A stretch of DNA of 25,754 bases from Actinomycetota bacterium (GCA_005788585.1 SYBY01000176.1:1-25754); one strand, 5' to 3'; positions 1-7,744 are shown, counted from the stretch's first letter. Translations and numbers: made by a program. The notes: generated by a model not told the origin, from the sequence alone.

Positions 1-309
1 CGCCGCCTGCCCGTAGTGGTCGGAGTGCGCGTGGGTGCAGACGAGCAGCTTGATGTGCTCGAGCTTGAGGTTGACCTGGTCGAGCGCCCGGACGAGCTGG
101 TCCATCGAGCCGGGCTCGTGGATGCCCGTGTCGACGAGGATGACCCCGTCGCCGGCGGCCAGCGCCCAGGCGTTGCCGTGCGGGACCCCCGGCCAGGGCA
201 GTGGCAGTCGCAGGCGCCACACGCCCGGAAGGACGCGCTCGCCGCGGCCGAGCTCTCGCTTGCGCGCGGTCTGGCTCACGGCGAGGCAGGCTACTGGCCG
301 GACGGCCAA
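1..309 (-). CDS. MBL-fold metal-dependent hydrolase, N-terminal part (cut by window edge)
   Basis: This is the first 103 codons of a minus-strand gene that runs off the left edge. The translation reads a typical metallo-beta-lactamase N-terminus: a strand entering GNAWAL, then the VILVDTGIH strand-turn, a helix, and the zinc-binding motif HAHSDH near the edge (H-x-H-x-D-H). Such enzymes hydrolyse thioesters, lactones, phosphodiesters or similar bonds; substrate cannot be told from this part. I chose a TTG start at 309-307 because a perfect AGGAGG lies 8 bases upstream and an in-frame stop lies directly before it. A GTG at 279-277, with a TAGCCT hexamer 8 bases before it, is the alternative, which would make the mRNA leaderless. 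It diverges from the histidine kinase gene at 389. MBL identity is firm; the start is uncertain. Confidence 0.82.
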   Translation of the reverse strand, partial: MAVRPVACLAVSQTARKRELGRGERVLPGVWRLRLPLPWPGVPHGNAWALAAGDGVILVDTGIHEPGSMDQLVRALDQVNLKLEHIKLLVCTHAHSDHYGQAA

Positions 310-317
310 TCAGGTCG

Positions 318-323
318 CCTCCT
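318..323 (-). promoter_or_regulatory. Strong Shine-Dalgarno for the MBL gene (TTG start)
   Basis: On the minus strand this reads AGGAGG, a perfect match to the anti-SD core, 8 bases before a TTG codon at 309-307 that is in frame with the MBL-fold protein. It is the main reason to prefer the TTG over the internal GTG at 279. Confidence 0.6.
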
Positions 324-388
324 ACCGCTCGGTACCGCTGCCGGCGAACCGTCGTGCTCGCCCGGCCCGGCTGGTAGAACCGGCCGGC

Positions 389-2365
389 GTGCCAGAGGGA
401 CAGGGACTACCAGACGTCGAGCTGCGGCTCGCGATCGAGCACCACCTCGACCCCTTCGCGATCCTGTCGGCCGTCCGCGACGACGAGGGCGTGGTGGTCG
501 ACCTGGCCGTCGCGTTCGTCAACCAGGCCGTCTGCGACTTCCTTGGGGTGCCTAGGGACGAGCTGTACGCGTGCGGCGTCCTGGAGCACACGCCACCGCT
601 CATCGACGAGGCCACGTTCGCCCGGTACGTCGCGGTCATCGAGACCGGCGAGCCGCTCGGTCTGGACGAGGTCGATCTCGTCACGTGGCTTGCGGGCACG
701 ACCCACCGCGTGTTCGTGGACCTCCGGGTCGTCCGGCACAAGGACGGCATCGTGCTCGGCTTCCGGGACTCCTCGGAGCGCCACGCGGTCCGCGAGCGCG
801 CGGCCCTGGTGACCCGGTTGTACGCGACGCTCTCGAGCGTCAACGAGGCGATCGTCGCGGCGCCCGACCGCCAGTCCCTGTTTCAGCGGGTGTGCGAGGC
901 CGCCGTCACGCACGGCGGGATCAAGATGGCGTGGATCGGTGAACCGGGCCCCGAGACCGGCGACGTGTCGTTCGTCGCGATCGCCGGAGAGGGCACGAGC
1001 TACCTCGACGGCGTCCGGATCTCGGCGCGGGACGACGAGACCGGCCAGGGCCCGACAGGCGTGGCGCTGCGCGAGGGCAGGCACGTCCTCTCACCCGACA
1101 TCGCCACCGATGACGCCATGGCCCCGTGGCGCGACCGCGCGCTCACCCACGGGTTCCGCTCGTCGGCGGCGCTGCCGTTTCGCTGCGGTGGGCGCGTGGT
1201 CGCGACGATGGCGCTCTATGCGGCCGTCCCCCGCTTCTTCGACGAGCAGGAGATCGCGCTGCTCGACCAGCTCGCCGCCGATGTCTCGTTCGCGCTCGAC
1301 GCCTTCGACCAGGACACCCGCAGGCGCGCCGCCGAGCAGGAGCTGACCCGCACGGCCGCGCTGCTGGCCGACGGCGAGGCCGTGGCGGGCTTCGGTTCGT
1401 GGGAGTGGGAGGTCGGGCCCGACACGATCACCTGGTCGCAGGGCATGAGCACCCTCCTCGGGCTCGACACGGAGGTGCGCAGCGGGTGGGACGCCCTCGG
1501 CCAGGCCCTCGGCGCCGATGCGCTCTCGCACCTGCGCCAGGGCGAGGGCCACCTCGCCGAGGCGGTGCTCGCCAGCGAGGGCCCGACCGAGTTGCGGGTC
1601 GACGTCGAGGCGGAGGACCGGGTGTTCCACTTCGCGGCCCGTCGCATCCAGGACCACGCGGGACGGCTCGTGCGTGTCGTCGGCACTGCGCAGGACGTCA
1701 CCGAGCGCGTCCGGGCGGAGGCGCGGGCGGAGGCCCTCGCCGAAGAACTGCGGCTCCTCGTCAGCGAGGCACTCGACGCGGAGGACCGCGAGCGCACCCG
1801 GCTGTCCGAGCGGCTGCACGACGACACGCTGCAGGTGCTCCTCGCCGCCCAGCAGGAGCTCCGCGCGGCGACGGGCGGCGACGAGGAGGGACTCGGCCGC
1901 GCCCTCGCGCACGTGGAATATGCGCAGACGTCACTGCGGGAGCTGCTGACCGACCTCTCGCCGGTCGTCTACGAGTTCTCCACCCTGAGCGACACGGTGC
2001 GCGACATCGCGCGGCGCAAGCTCGTCGAGCCGGGGGTCCGGCTGGAACTCGACCTCGACGTCACGGTCTCGACGCCCCACGACCGGCTCGTGGTGCGCGC
2101 CGCCGGAGAGCTGCTGACGAACATCGTCAAGCATGCGCGCGCGTCCTCGGTCCGCGTGGGGCTCCACCGCGCGGGTGACGAGGTCGAGCTGTGCGTGGAG
2201 GACGACGGGATCGGCTTCACCCCGGACCTCGCCGCGTCCGTGCAGGGCGGCCATATCGGCCTGGCGTCCCTGACCAGCCGGGCGGTGGGTGTGGGTGGTG
2301 CGCTCGACTTGACGGCCCGGCCGGACGGCGGAACGCGCGCCTGCCTGCGGGTCCCGGCCGGCTGA
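389..2365 (+). CDS. PAS-GAF-PAS sensor histidine kinase, NarL/DesK type
   Basis: Cytoplasmic sensor kinase of 658 aa with no membrane segment. Order of domains: PAS (about 18-134), GAF (about 141-308), second PAS (about 325-441, ending in the usual DVTERVRAEA linker), HisKA_3 dimerisation and phosphoacceptor domain, and HATPase_c. The phosphoacceptor is H477 in ERLHDDTLQ, the HDxxxQ form of NarL-type kinases. The N-box Asn is N578 (LLTNIVKHA) and the G-box is DDGIGF at 605-610, so the catalytic machinery looks intact. It should autophosphorylate and pass phosphate to a LuxR-type response regulator; the regulator at 3801 is the nearest candidate. PAS and GAF domains suggest a small ligand, redox or light cue, but no cofactor residue can be assigned. 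The GTG at 389 is the first start that gives a sensible N-terminus and lies after the divergent MBL gene; its RBS is weak. Confidence 0.9.
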   Translation: MPEGQGLPDVELRLAIEHHLDPFAILSAVRDDEGVVVDLAVAFVNQAVCDFLGVPRDELYACGVLEHTPPLIDEATFARYVAVIETGEPLGLDEVDLVTWLAGTTHRVFVDLRVVRHKDGIVLGFRDSSERHAVRERAALVTRLYATLSSVNEAIVAAPDRQSLFQRVCEAAVTHGGIKMAWIGEPGPETGDVSFVAIAGEGTSYLDGVRISARDDETGQGPTGVALREGRHVLSPDIATDDAMAPWRDRALTHGFRSSAALPFRCGGRVVATMALYAAVPRFFDEQEIALLDQLAADVSFALDAFDQDTRRRAAEQELTRTAALLADGEAVAGFGSWEWEVGPDTITWSQGMSTLLGLDTEVRSGWDALGQALGADALSHLRQGEGHLAEAVLASEGPTELRVDVEAEDRVFHFAARRIQDHAGRLVRVVGTAQDVTERVRAEARAEALAEELRLLVSEALDAEDRERTRLSERLHDDTLQVLLAAQQELRAATGGDEEGLGRALAHVEYAQTSLRELLTDLSPVVYEFSTLSDTVRDIARRKLVEPGVRLELDLDVTVSTPHDRLVVRAAGELLTNIVKHARASSVRVGLHRAGDEVELCVEDDGIGFTPDLAASVQGGHIGLASLTSRAVGVGGALDLTARPDGGTRACLRVPAG

Positions 2366-2368
2366 CGC

Positions 2369-2386
2369 GTCCACCGATCGGTGGAC
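2369..2386. repeat. 18-bp perfect palindrome, copy 1 (operator candidate)
   Basis: The sequence GTCCACCGATCGGTGGAC is self-complementary over 18 bp and sits 3 bases after the kinase stop codon and about 90 bases before the EAL gene start. Its 16-bp core TCCACCGATCGGTGGA recurs exactly at 3751-3766, before the response regulator. Two identical 16-mers in 1.4 kb of the same signalling cluster are best explained as binding sites for one dimeric regulator; which regulator is not shown. Confidence 0.65.
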
Positions 2387-2475
2387 CGCGGTCATCCGAT
2401 CGACGGGTCGGGGGCCGGACGCAGTTCCTCCCCTCGCATGATGTCCCCACGCCCGGGGGGACCGATGATGGGGTC

Positions 2476-3804
2476 GTGGTCACCAGCCCCGACACCCTCG
2501 CGCACGGCCCGGGCAACGCCGGGGTCCCTGCCGTGACCGCGCAGCAGATCGAGGCAGCGCTGGCCGCCGATCGCTTCTCGCTCGCCTACCAGCCGATCGT
2601 CAGCACCTCCCAGACCACCCTCGTGGGCTGTGAGGTCCTCCTGCGCTGGGAGGACCCGGACCTTGGGACCATCCCGCCGCACGCGGTCATCCCGGTGGCG
2701 GAGCGGACCGGCCTCATCTTCGAGCTCGGCGACTGGGTCCTCAGGCAGGCCTGTGACCAGCTGGGCATCTGGCAGGGCCAGGCCGAGTGGGGTGACGCGA
2801 CCCTGTGGGTCAACATATCCGCCCTCCAGCTCGCCGATGTCGGATTCCCCGGACGGGTGGCCACCATCCTGCGCGAGACGCGCGTCGACGGCGCCAGCCT
2901 GTGCCTGGAGGTGACCGAGAGCGCGCTCGTCGACGTGCGCAACCAGACGTCGCTCGCCGTGATGGGCGAGCTCCGGGCCATGGGGGTCCGCATCGTGCTC
3001 GACGACTTCGGCACCGGGTACTCCTCCCTGAGCTACCTCCGGCACCTGCCGATCGACGGCCTGAAGCTCGACCGGTCGTTCACCGCCGAGATCACCACCG
3101 ACGGCTCGATCCGGCCGATCGTCCGCGCGGTCACCGACATGGCCAACGCACTGGGGGTGTCCCTGGTTGCCGAGGGTGTCGAGACCGACGCCCAGCTCGC
3201 CGCCGTCGCCGCGTGCGGCACGGACATCGCCCAGGGCTACCTCTTCGCCCGCCCGATGCCGGGGCAGGAGCTGGCCCGGTGGCACGCCGGCTGGCTGCGG
3301 CGGCCCGAGCGGCCGGCCGGCCCGGCGGACGACGCGGCCCCGCACCTGAACATCGGCAGGCTCCCCGACTGTCCCGCGCCCGAGCTGGGCCGCCTGCTGG
3401 ACCGCGACAGCGAGACCCTCTTCGCCGAAGCGGCGCGGCGCATCTACACCGCGTCGATCCCCGAACGGTTCGGGACCCCGGACTTCGAGCGCGCGCGTGA
3501 GCGCTGGGTCCAGGCGCTCGTGCGTGACAGCCAGAACGGGAATTACAGCGCCACGGCGCGCGTCACCGACACGCTGTTCCGCCAGGCGTCGGCGGCGGGC
3601 GCGACGCCGCTGGAGCAGCACCTCTTCCTGACGAGCCTGAGGCTGGTCGTCACCCGCGCGCTGCGCCGCGGAACCGACGTGCGCCGCGAGGTCATGGCGG
3701 CGTGGAACCTCTTCACCGCCCTCGAGCATCGCCTCCTTTCATCCCTCCGATCCACCGATCGGTGGATTCCCGGAGACCTCCGGCGGGAAGAGGATGCTGC
3801 GTGA
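2476..3804 (+). CDS. EAL-domain cyclic-di-GMP phosphodiesterase with helical C-terminal domain
   Basis: Predicted 442-aa cytoplasmic phosphodiesterase that would linearise cyclic di-GMP to pGpG. The EAL domain spans about 28-265 and keeps the catalytic signatures: E53 in EVLLRW, the Asn in VNIS, the Glu in EVTES, DDFGTG at 176-181, K197 in LKLDRS, E233 in AEGVE, and QGYLFARP. No GGDEF domain is present. After a Pro/Arg-rich linker, a mostly helical segment (about 300-435) follows that I do not recognise; it may be a sensory or partner-binding domain. The GTG at 2476 is preferred; GATGAT lies 6 bases before it and could be a leaderless -10. The stop overlaps the start of the response regulator by 4 bases (GTGA), so the two are probably co-translated. 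Cyclic-di-GMP turnover appears tied to the flanking two-component genes. Confidence 0.88.
   Translation: MVTSPDTLAHGPGNAGVPAVTAQQIEAALAADRFSLAYQPIVSTSQTTLVGCEVLLRWEDPDLGTIPPHAVIPVAERTGLIFELGDWVLRQACDQLGIWQGQAEWGDATLWVNISALQLADVGFPGRVATILRETRVDGASLCLEVTESALVDVRNQTSLAVMGELRAMGVRIVLDDFGTGYSSLSYLRHLPIDGLKLDRSFTAEITTDGSIRPIVRAVTDMANALGVSLVAEGVETDAQLAAVAACGTDIAQGYLFARPMPGQELARWHAGWLRRPERPAGPADDAAPHLNIGRLPDCPAPELGRLLDRDSETLFAEAARRIYTASIPERFGTPDFERARERWVQALVRDSQNGNYSATARVTDTLFRQASAAGATPLEQHLFLTSLRLVVTRALRRGTDVRREVMAAWNLFTALEHRLLSSLRSTDRWIPGDLRREEDAA
3750..3767. repeat. 18-bp perfect palindrome, copy 2 (operator candidate)
   Basis: ATCCACCGATCGGTGGAT is self-complementary over 18 bp and shares its 16-bp core with 2370-2385. 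It lies inside the 3' end of the EAL gene, 33 bases before the response regulator start, and so could control an internal promoter for the regulator and second kinase. Confidence 0.62.
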
Positions 3805-4448
3805 CCATGCCATCCGCGCGCGCCACGGTCGTCGTCGCCGACGACCACCCCGTCTACCGCGAGGGACTCACCCGGGCGATCGGCCACCGCGCCGACCTCG
3901 AGCTCGTGGGTGAAGCCGCGGACGGCCATGCGGCACTCGAGGCCATCCGCGAGCTGCGGCCCGCGGTCGCGCTGCTCGACGTCAAGATGCCCGGCCTCGA
4001 CGGCCTCCAGGTCCTGCAGGCGATCACGCGCGACGAGCTGCCGACGGCCGTCGTCCTCGTGTCTGCCCACGCCGCAGAGGACCTCGTCTACCAGTGCATC
4101 GCCGGCGGCGCGTCCGCGTTCCTCGGCAAGCAGGCCGACCGCGACGAGATCTGCGACACCGTCGCCGCCGCCGCCCGCGGCGAGGTCCGGCTGCCACCCG
4201 AGGTCCAGGGCCAGCTCGTCCGGCAGATCCAGCTGCGCGCCGCAAGCGACACGCCGCGGCTCACGACCCGTGAGCGCGAGGTCCTCGGCATGATCGCCGA
4301 AGGCCTGTCCGCGCCGGACATCGCCGAGCGGCTGACGCTCAGCCCGGCGACCGTGAAGAGCCACCTGCAGACGCTGTACGACAAGCTCGGCGTCAACGAC
4401 CGCGCCGCCGCCGTCGCGACCGCGATGCGCACCGGCCTCCTGGAATGA
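3801..4448 (+). CDS. NarL/FixJ-type response regulator
   Basis: A 215-aa two-component regulator. The N-terminal receiver domain (about 8-125) has the acidic pocket D14-D15 in VVADDHPVY and the phosphoacceptor D60 in LLDVKMPGLDG; the conserved Lys follows in FLGKQAD. The C-terminal LuxR/GerE helix-turn-helix (about 150-212) reads LTTREREVLGMIAEG, then LSPATVKSHLQTLYDKLG. It is expected to bind DNA as a dimer on phosphorylation. GTG at 3801 overlaps the EAL stop (GTGA) and has GAAGAGG 7 bases upstream; ATG at 3807 is a close alternative. Its stop overlaps the next kinase by 4 bases (ATGA), making that kinase its likely partner, although the kinases at 389 and 5463 could also signal to it. The palindrome at 3750-3767 may be its own operator; this is inferred. 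Confidence 0.92.
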   Translation: MTMPSARATVVVADDHPVYREGLTRAIGHRADLELVGEAADGHAALEAIRELRPAVALLDVKMPGLDGLQVLQAITRDELPTAVVLVSAHAAEDLVYQCIAGGASAFLGKQADRDEICDTVAAAARGEVRLPPEVQGQLVRQIQLRAASDTPRLTTREREVLGMIAEGLSAPDIAERLTLSPATVKSHLQTLYDKLGVNDRAAAVATAMRTGLLE

Positions 4449-5440
4449 CCATGCAGGCACCCGAGGCCACAGACATCGGCGGGCTGCTCGAGCGCCTCTC
4501 CCGCGAGACCGACATCGGCGTCGCGCTGCTCGACGCCGGCGCGCGGTTCCTGTACGTCAACGACGCCATGGCGGCCCTGCACGGTCTCGCGCCCGACGAC
4601 ATCGCCGGACGCGCGCTCGCGGACGTCCCCTCGCTCATCATCTCCGGCGCCGTCGCACGCGCTGCGCAGGAGGGTGCGCCCTTCCACGCCGCCGCCCGCA
4701 CCGCAGACGGCCGCGCCTGGGATGTCCGCTACGTCCCGATGGACGACGGCTCGGGCCGCACCATCGGGGTCATCGCGCGGGACATCACCGAGCGCGAGGC
4801 GGCCGCCGCGGCACTCGAGCGCCTGGCCCTGCAGCGGCGCCAACTCGTCAAGGCATCGCTGGAAGCGGCCGAACGCGAACGCGGCCGTGTCGCCGACGAC
4901 CTGCACGACGACGTCCTTCAGCGCCTGCTGTTCGTCCATCAGGAGTGGGCCTCGATCCCGGGCGCCCGCACGAATCCGGCGATCACCCGCGCCATCGCCG
5001 CGATCGAGGACGTGACGGAGCGGCTGCGCGCCGTCGTCGACGACCTGCACCCGGTGACCCTCGCGTCGACCTCCGTCCATTCCGCAGTCCACGCGCTGGC
5101 CCAGGACCACGCCGCCCGCGGGTCCTTCTCGGTGCGGGTGCAGATGCCCGACGACCTGCGCAGCGCCCATGACCTCTTCATCCTGTCGGCGCTCCGGGAG
5201 CTGTTGGGCAACGTCGCCCAGCACGCCCCGGGCGCGGAGGTCGGCGTACTCGTCGCGCCCGTCGGCGGGGATCTCGTCATCGAGGTGGCGGATGACGGGC
5301 CCGGCTTCGACCCGGCGACGATCGACGATCACGTCGGGCTCGCGGGGCTGTTCGCCCGGGTCGAGGGCAGCGGCGGGCGCGCCGAGCTCGAGAGCTCGGC
5401 CGACGGCACGCGCGTCCGGCTGGCGCTCCCGCTGGACTGA
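4445..5440 (+). CDS. PAS-domain sensor histidine kinase, NarL/DesK type
   Basis: Soluble 331-aa kinase. A single PAS domain (about 10-118) ends in the typical IARDITEREAA linker. A coiled-coil-like stretch leads to HisKA_3 with phosphoacceptor H154 in DDLHDDVLQ. The HATPase_c domain carries the N-box (LRELLGNVAQHA), the G1 box DDGPGF and a short G2 box (HVGLAGL). No membrane segment is present. It overlaps the response regulator gene by 4 bases, a strong hint of a cognate pair. ATG at 4445 gives the overlap; a second ATG at 4451 is possible. The ligand of the PAS domain cannot be told. Confidence 0.92.
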   Translation: MTMQAPEATDIGGLLERLSRETDIGVALLDAGARFLYVNDAMAALHGLAPDDIAGRALADVPSLIISGAVARAAQEGAPFHAAARTADGRAWDVRYVPMDDGSGRTIGVIARDITEREAAAAALERLALQRRQLVKASLEAAERERGRVADDLHDDVLQRLLFVHQEWASIPGARTNPAITRAIAAIEDVTERLRAVVDDLHPVTLASTSVHSAVHALAQDHAARGSFSVRVQMPDDLRSAHDLFILSALRELLGNVAQHAPGAEVGVLVAPVGGDLVIEVADDGPGFDPATIDDHVGLAGLFARVEGSGGRAELESSADGTRVRLALPLD

Positions 5441-5450
5441 CGCGCTGAAG

Positions 5451-5456
5451 TACGTT
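5451..5456 (+). promoter_or_regulatory. Candidate -10 box (leaderless) for third kinase
   Basis: TACGTT fits the actinobacterial TANNNT -10 pattern and ends 6 bases before the ATG at 5463, the spacing expected if transcription starts at the start codon. No SD and no clear -35 are visible. Confidence 0.4.
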
Positions 5457-5462
5457 CCGGGC

Positions 5463-6551
5463 ATGAGCGTGCAGCCGACGTCCGTGCAGGGAGCCAGTGC
5501 CCGGCTCGGCATCGCGCTCGACGATCTGCTCGAAGCACTCCTCGGCAACGTCGCCGACGCGTTCTACGTCGTCGACCACCACGGCAACGTGGCGTTCGCC
5601 AACCCTGCGGCGGTGCGGCTCCTCGGTTACGAGCGCGACACCGACCTCCTCGGGCGCAACAGCCACGAGACCATCCACCACTCCTACCCGGACGGCTCGC
5701 ACTTCCCGGTGGAGGCCTGCCCGATGCTGCGGCCGCGGACGACCGGCGAGACGGTCCACGTCGACGAGGACTGGTTCTTCCGGCCGGACGGCACGATGTT
5801 CCCGGTCGCCTACTCGTCCGCCCCACTGCCGACCGATGACGGGTTCGCGGCGGTGATCGCGTTCCGTGACATCTCCAGCCGGCGCGAGGCCGAGGAGGCG
5901 CAGCGCCGCGAGGCGGTCGAGCGCGCCCGGGCCGAGGAGCTGCACGCCTCCCGCGCGCGCATCGTCGCCGCTGCGGACGAGGAGCGGCGCCGCGTCGAGC
6001 GCGACCTGCACGACGGCGCACAGCAGCGCCTGCTGCACGTGGTCCTCCTGCTCCAGCTGCTCGCCCGCAAGGTCGCCCCCGACGACGCAGCCGCGCAGGA
6101 GCTGCTGCGCCAGGTCGTCGAGGAGGCGCGCGGTGCGATCACCGACCTGCGCGACCTGTCGTCGGGGATCCACTCCTCCGTGCTCACCAACCGCGGGCTC
6201 GAGGCAGCCGTGGAGTCGCTGACCCACCGGGTGCCCGTCCCCGTCGAAGTCGACGTGCCGGACACGCGGTACCCCGCTCACGTGGAGACAACGGCGTACT
6301 ACCTGATCGCCGAGGCGCTCGCAAACGCCACGAAGCACGCGGAGGCGACCGAGGTCCGGGTCGCAATCCGCGAGGACGGTCACCGCCTCGTCGTGGAGAT
6401 CTCCGACGACGGGCGCGGCGGTGCAGGGGTGCAGGGACGCGGCAGCGGACTGCCGGGGCTGGCCGATCGTGTCGCCGCACTCGACGGGGACTTCGAGGTC
6501 GTCTCTCCTCCTGGGAGCGGGACCGTGGTGCGGGCCGTGCTGCCGCGCTAA
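5463..6551 (+). CDS. PAS-domain sensor histidine kinase, NarL/DesK type
   Basis: Soluble 362-aa kinase. PAS domain at about 20-140 (LLGNVADAFYVVDHHGNVAFANPA onward, closing with AFRDISSRREAEE), then a charged helix, HisKA_3 with phosphoacceptor H183 in ERDLHDGAQQRLL, and HATPase_c with N-box AEALANATKHA and G-box SDDGRGG followed by GSGLPGLADRV. The HDGAQQRLL form differs from the HDDxLQ of the two kinases before it, so it is not a recent copy of either. It starts 22 bases after the previous kinase and has no SD; a TACGTT hexamer 6 bases upstream suggests its own leaderless transcript. Its stop codon overlaps by 4 bases the stop of the convergent response regulator, a probable partner. Confidence 0.92.
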   Translation: MSVQPTSVQGASARLGIALDDLLEALLGNVADAFYVVDHHGNVAFANPAAVRLLGYERDTDLLGRNSHETIHHSYPDGSHFPVEACPMLRPRTTGETVHVDEDWFFRPDGTMFPVAYSSAPLPTDDGFAAVIAFRDISSRREAEEAQRREAVERARAEELHASRARIVAAADEERRRVERDLHDGAQQRLLHVVLLLQLLARKVAPDDAAAQELLRQVVEEARGAITDLRDLSSGIHSSVLTNRGLEAAVESLTHRVPVPVEVDVPDTRYPAHVETTAYYLIAEALANATKHAEATEVRVAIREDGHRLVVEISDDGRGGAGVQGRGSGLPGLADRVAALDGDFEVVSPPGSGTVVRAVLPR

Positions 6552-7204
6552 CGCGAGCGCAGCAGGGTCAGCACCGCGTGGACGCGGCGGTGCTCGGTGG
6601 GTGCGCGGCCGAGGTCGAGCGTCTGGAAGATGCTCGTGATGTGCTTCTCGATCGCCGCCGGGGTGACCGAGAGCTCCTCGGCGATGCCGTGGTTGGACTT
6701 CCCCTCAGCCATGAGCGCGAGCACCTCGCGCTCGCGCGGCGTGAGCTGCTCGAGTGGGTCCTCCTTGCGGCGGCGGCCGACCATCCGCGCGACGACGTCC
6801 GGGTCGAGCGCGGTTCCGCCTGCGGCCACGCGCTTGACGGAGTCGACGAGCGACGCGACGTCCCCCACCCGGTCCTTCAGCAGGTACCCCACGCCTGACG
6901 CGTCATCGCCGACGAGGTCGAGGGCGTAGCGCTCCTCGAGGAACTGCGTGAGGACGAGGACACCGACCTCGGGGTGGTGCGCGCGGATGTGCCGCGCTGC
7001 GCGCAGGCCGTCATCGGTGCGGTCAGGCGGCATCTGGACGTCGACGATGGCGACGTCCGGGCGCTCGTCGTCGACGGCCGCGATGAGCGCCGGCGCGTCG
7101 CCCGCCTGCGCGACGACCTCGAGCCCCGCCTCCTCGAGCAGCCGCACGAGTCCCTCGCGCAGGAGCACGTGGTCCTCGGCGACGACGATCCGCAGCGGTG
7201 GCAT
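6548..7204 (-). CDS. NarL/FixJ-type response regulator (convergent)
   Basis: A 218-aa two-component regulator on the minus strand. Receiver domain at about 4-125 with acidic residues E10-D11 (VVAEDHVLL), phosphoacceptor D55 in VAIVDVQMPP and conserved Lys in YLLKDRV. LuxR-type HTH follows at about 150-212 with LTPREREVLALMAEGKSN and SVTPAAIEKHITSIF. The C-terminus keeps HAVLTLLRSR, usual for DesR/LiaR-like regulators. ATG at 7204 gives the standard N-terminus (MPPLRIVVAEDH). Its stop (TAG) overlaps the TAA of the kinase at 5463-6551, leaving no room for a terminator between them. Upstream it diverges from a lipoprotein gene; the 29-bp palindrome at 7236-7264 lies about 31 bases before its start and could regulate both directions. 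Pairing with the convergent kinase is an inference from position. Confidence 0.92.
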   Translation of the reverse strand: MPPLRIVVAEDHVLLREGLVRLLEEAGLEVVAQAGDAPALIAAVDDERPDVAIVDVQMPPDRTDDGLRAARHIRAHHPEVGVLVLTQFLEERYALDLVGDDASGVGYLLKDRVGDVASLVDSVKRVAAGGTALDPDVVARMVGRRRKEDPLEQLTPREREVLALMAEGKSNHGIAEELSVTPAAIEKHITSIFQTLDLGRAPTEHRRVHAVLTLLRSR

Positions 7205-7232
7205 GGGCGAACGGTACGCCACCCAGTTGCGT

Positions 7233-7294
7233 CTGACGTTCTGCCGCGCTGCGCGGCAGAACGTAAGACCGAACCGGCATGATGCGGCGATGCG
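7233..7294 (+). repeat. 62-bp direct repeat, copy 1, with 29-bp palindrome and start codon
   Basis: This block matches 7745-7806 at 59 of 62 positions. It contains a 29-bp palindrome (7236-7264) with 14-bp arms ACGTTCTGCCGCGC and its complement around one central base, then a conserved spacer, CATGAT 6 bases before the ATG, and the ATG itself. It lies between divergent genes, so it cannot be a terminator of either; operator or promoter element is the better reading. Confidence 0.85.
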
Positions 7295-7742
7295 TACCGG
7301 GCGGTGGACCACGACGGTGCTCGCCGCCGCCGCGCTGCTGGGCGGCTGCGGCGAGGGAGAGCGCGCGGCCCCGCCGACGAGCGCGCTCGCGCTGCCCGAG
7401 TCGCTGCGGGTCGCCGGCCACGAGCACCGCTGCCCCGAGGCGGCGGACACGCCGTGCACGCGCACCCTGCTCGTGGCTCCCGCGCTCGAGGCCGAGAAGC
7501 CGCTGGCCACCGGCGCCCAGCTGCGCGACGAGCTGCGCCCCGCCTTGCGGGCGGAGGGCTGGTCGGTGACCGGCGGGGACGAGTTCACCGCGACCTCCGC
7601 TGACGGCGAGGCGACCGCCCGCGTGCTGCTGCCGTCCCGCGACCAGCTGACGGGCACGCAGCTCGAGAGTCAGCTGCGTTCGATGGTGGACGACGGTCAG
7701 CCCGTGGTCGTCGTGGATCTCCGGAACACCGCCGAGGGATGA
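7290..7742 (+). CDS. Putative lipoprotein, paralogue of the one at 8869
   Basis: A 150-aa predicted lipoprotein of unknown function. Residues 1-21 form a signal peptide with a basic n-region (MRTGRW), an Ala/Leu core and a lipobox LLGGC, so the Cys would be lipidated and the rest exported to the outer face of the membrane. The mature part has two further Cys in a PEAADTPC-like stretch, then about 100 residues with LPESLRV, TLLVAP, LRAEGW, DGEATARV and PVVVVDL segments. These align in order with the lipoprotein at 8869, so the two are paralogues flanking a glycosyltransferase. The ATG at 7290 ends a 62-bp repeated upstream element and no SD is visible, so the mRNA may be leaderless. I do not recognise a family. 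Confidence 0.78.
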   Translation: MRTGRWTTTVLAAAALLGGCGEGERAAPPTSALALPESLRVAGHEHRCPEAADTPCTRTLLVAPALEAEKPLATGAQLRDELRPALRAEGWSVTGGDEFTATSADGEATARVLLPSRDQLTGTQLESQLRSMVDDGQPVVVVDLRNTAEG

Positions 7743-7744
7743 CG

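Noticed and set aside
1412..1423. Palindrome GTCGGGCCCGAC
   Set aside because: It lies deep in the coding part of the first kinase, is short, and is expected by chance at this GC content.
2191..2475. Upstream extension of the EAL frame into the first kinase gene
   Set aside because: It overlaps the conserved ATPase end of the kinase in another frame and yields a Gly/Arg-rich stretch; the GTG at 2476 is sufficient.
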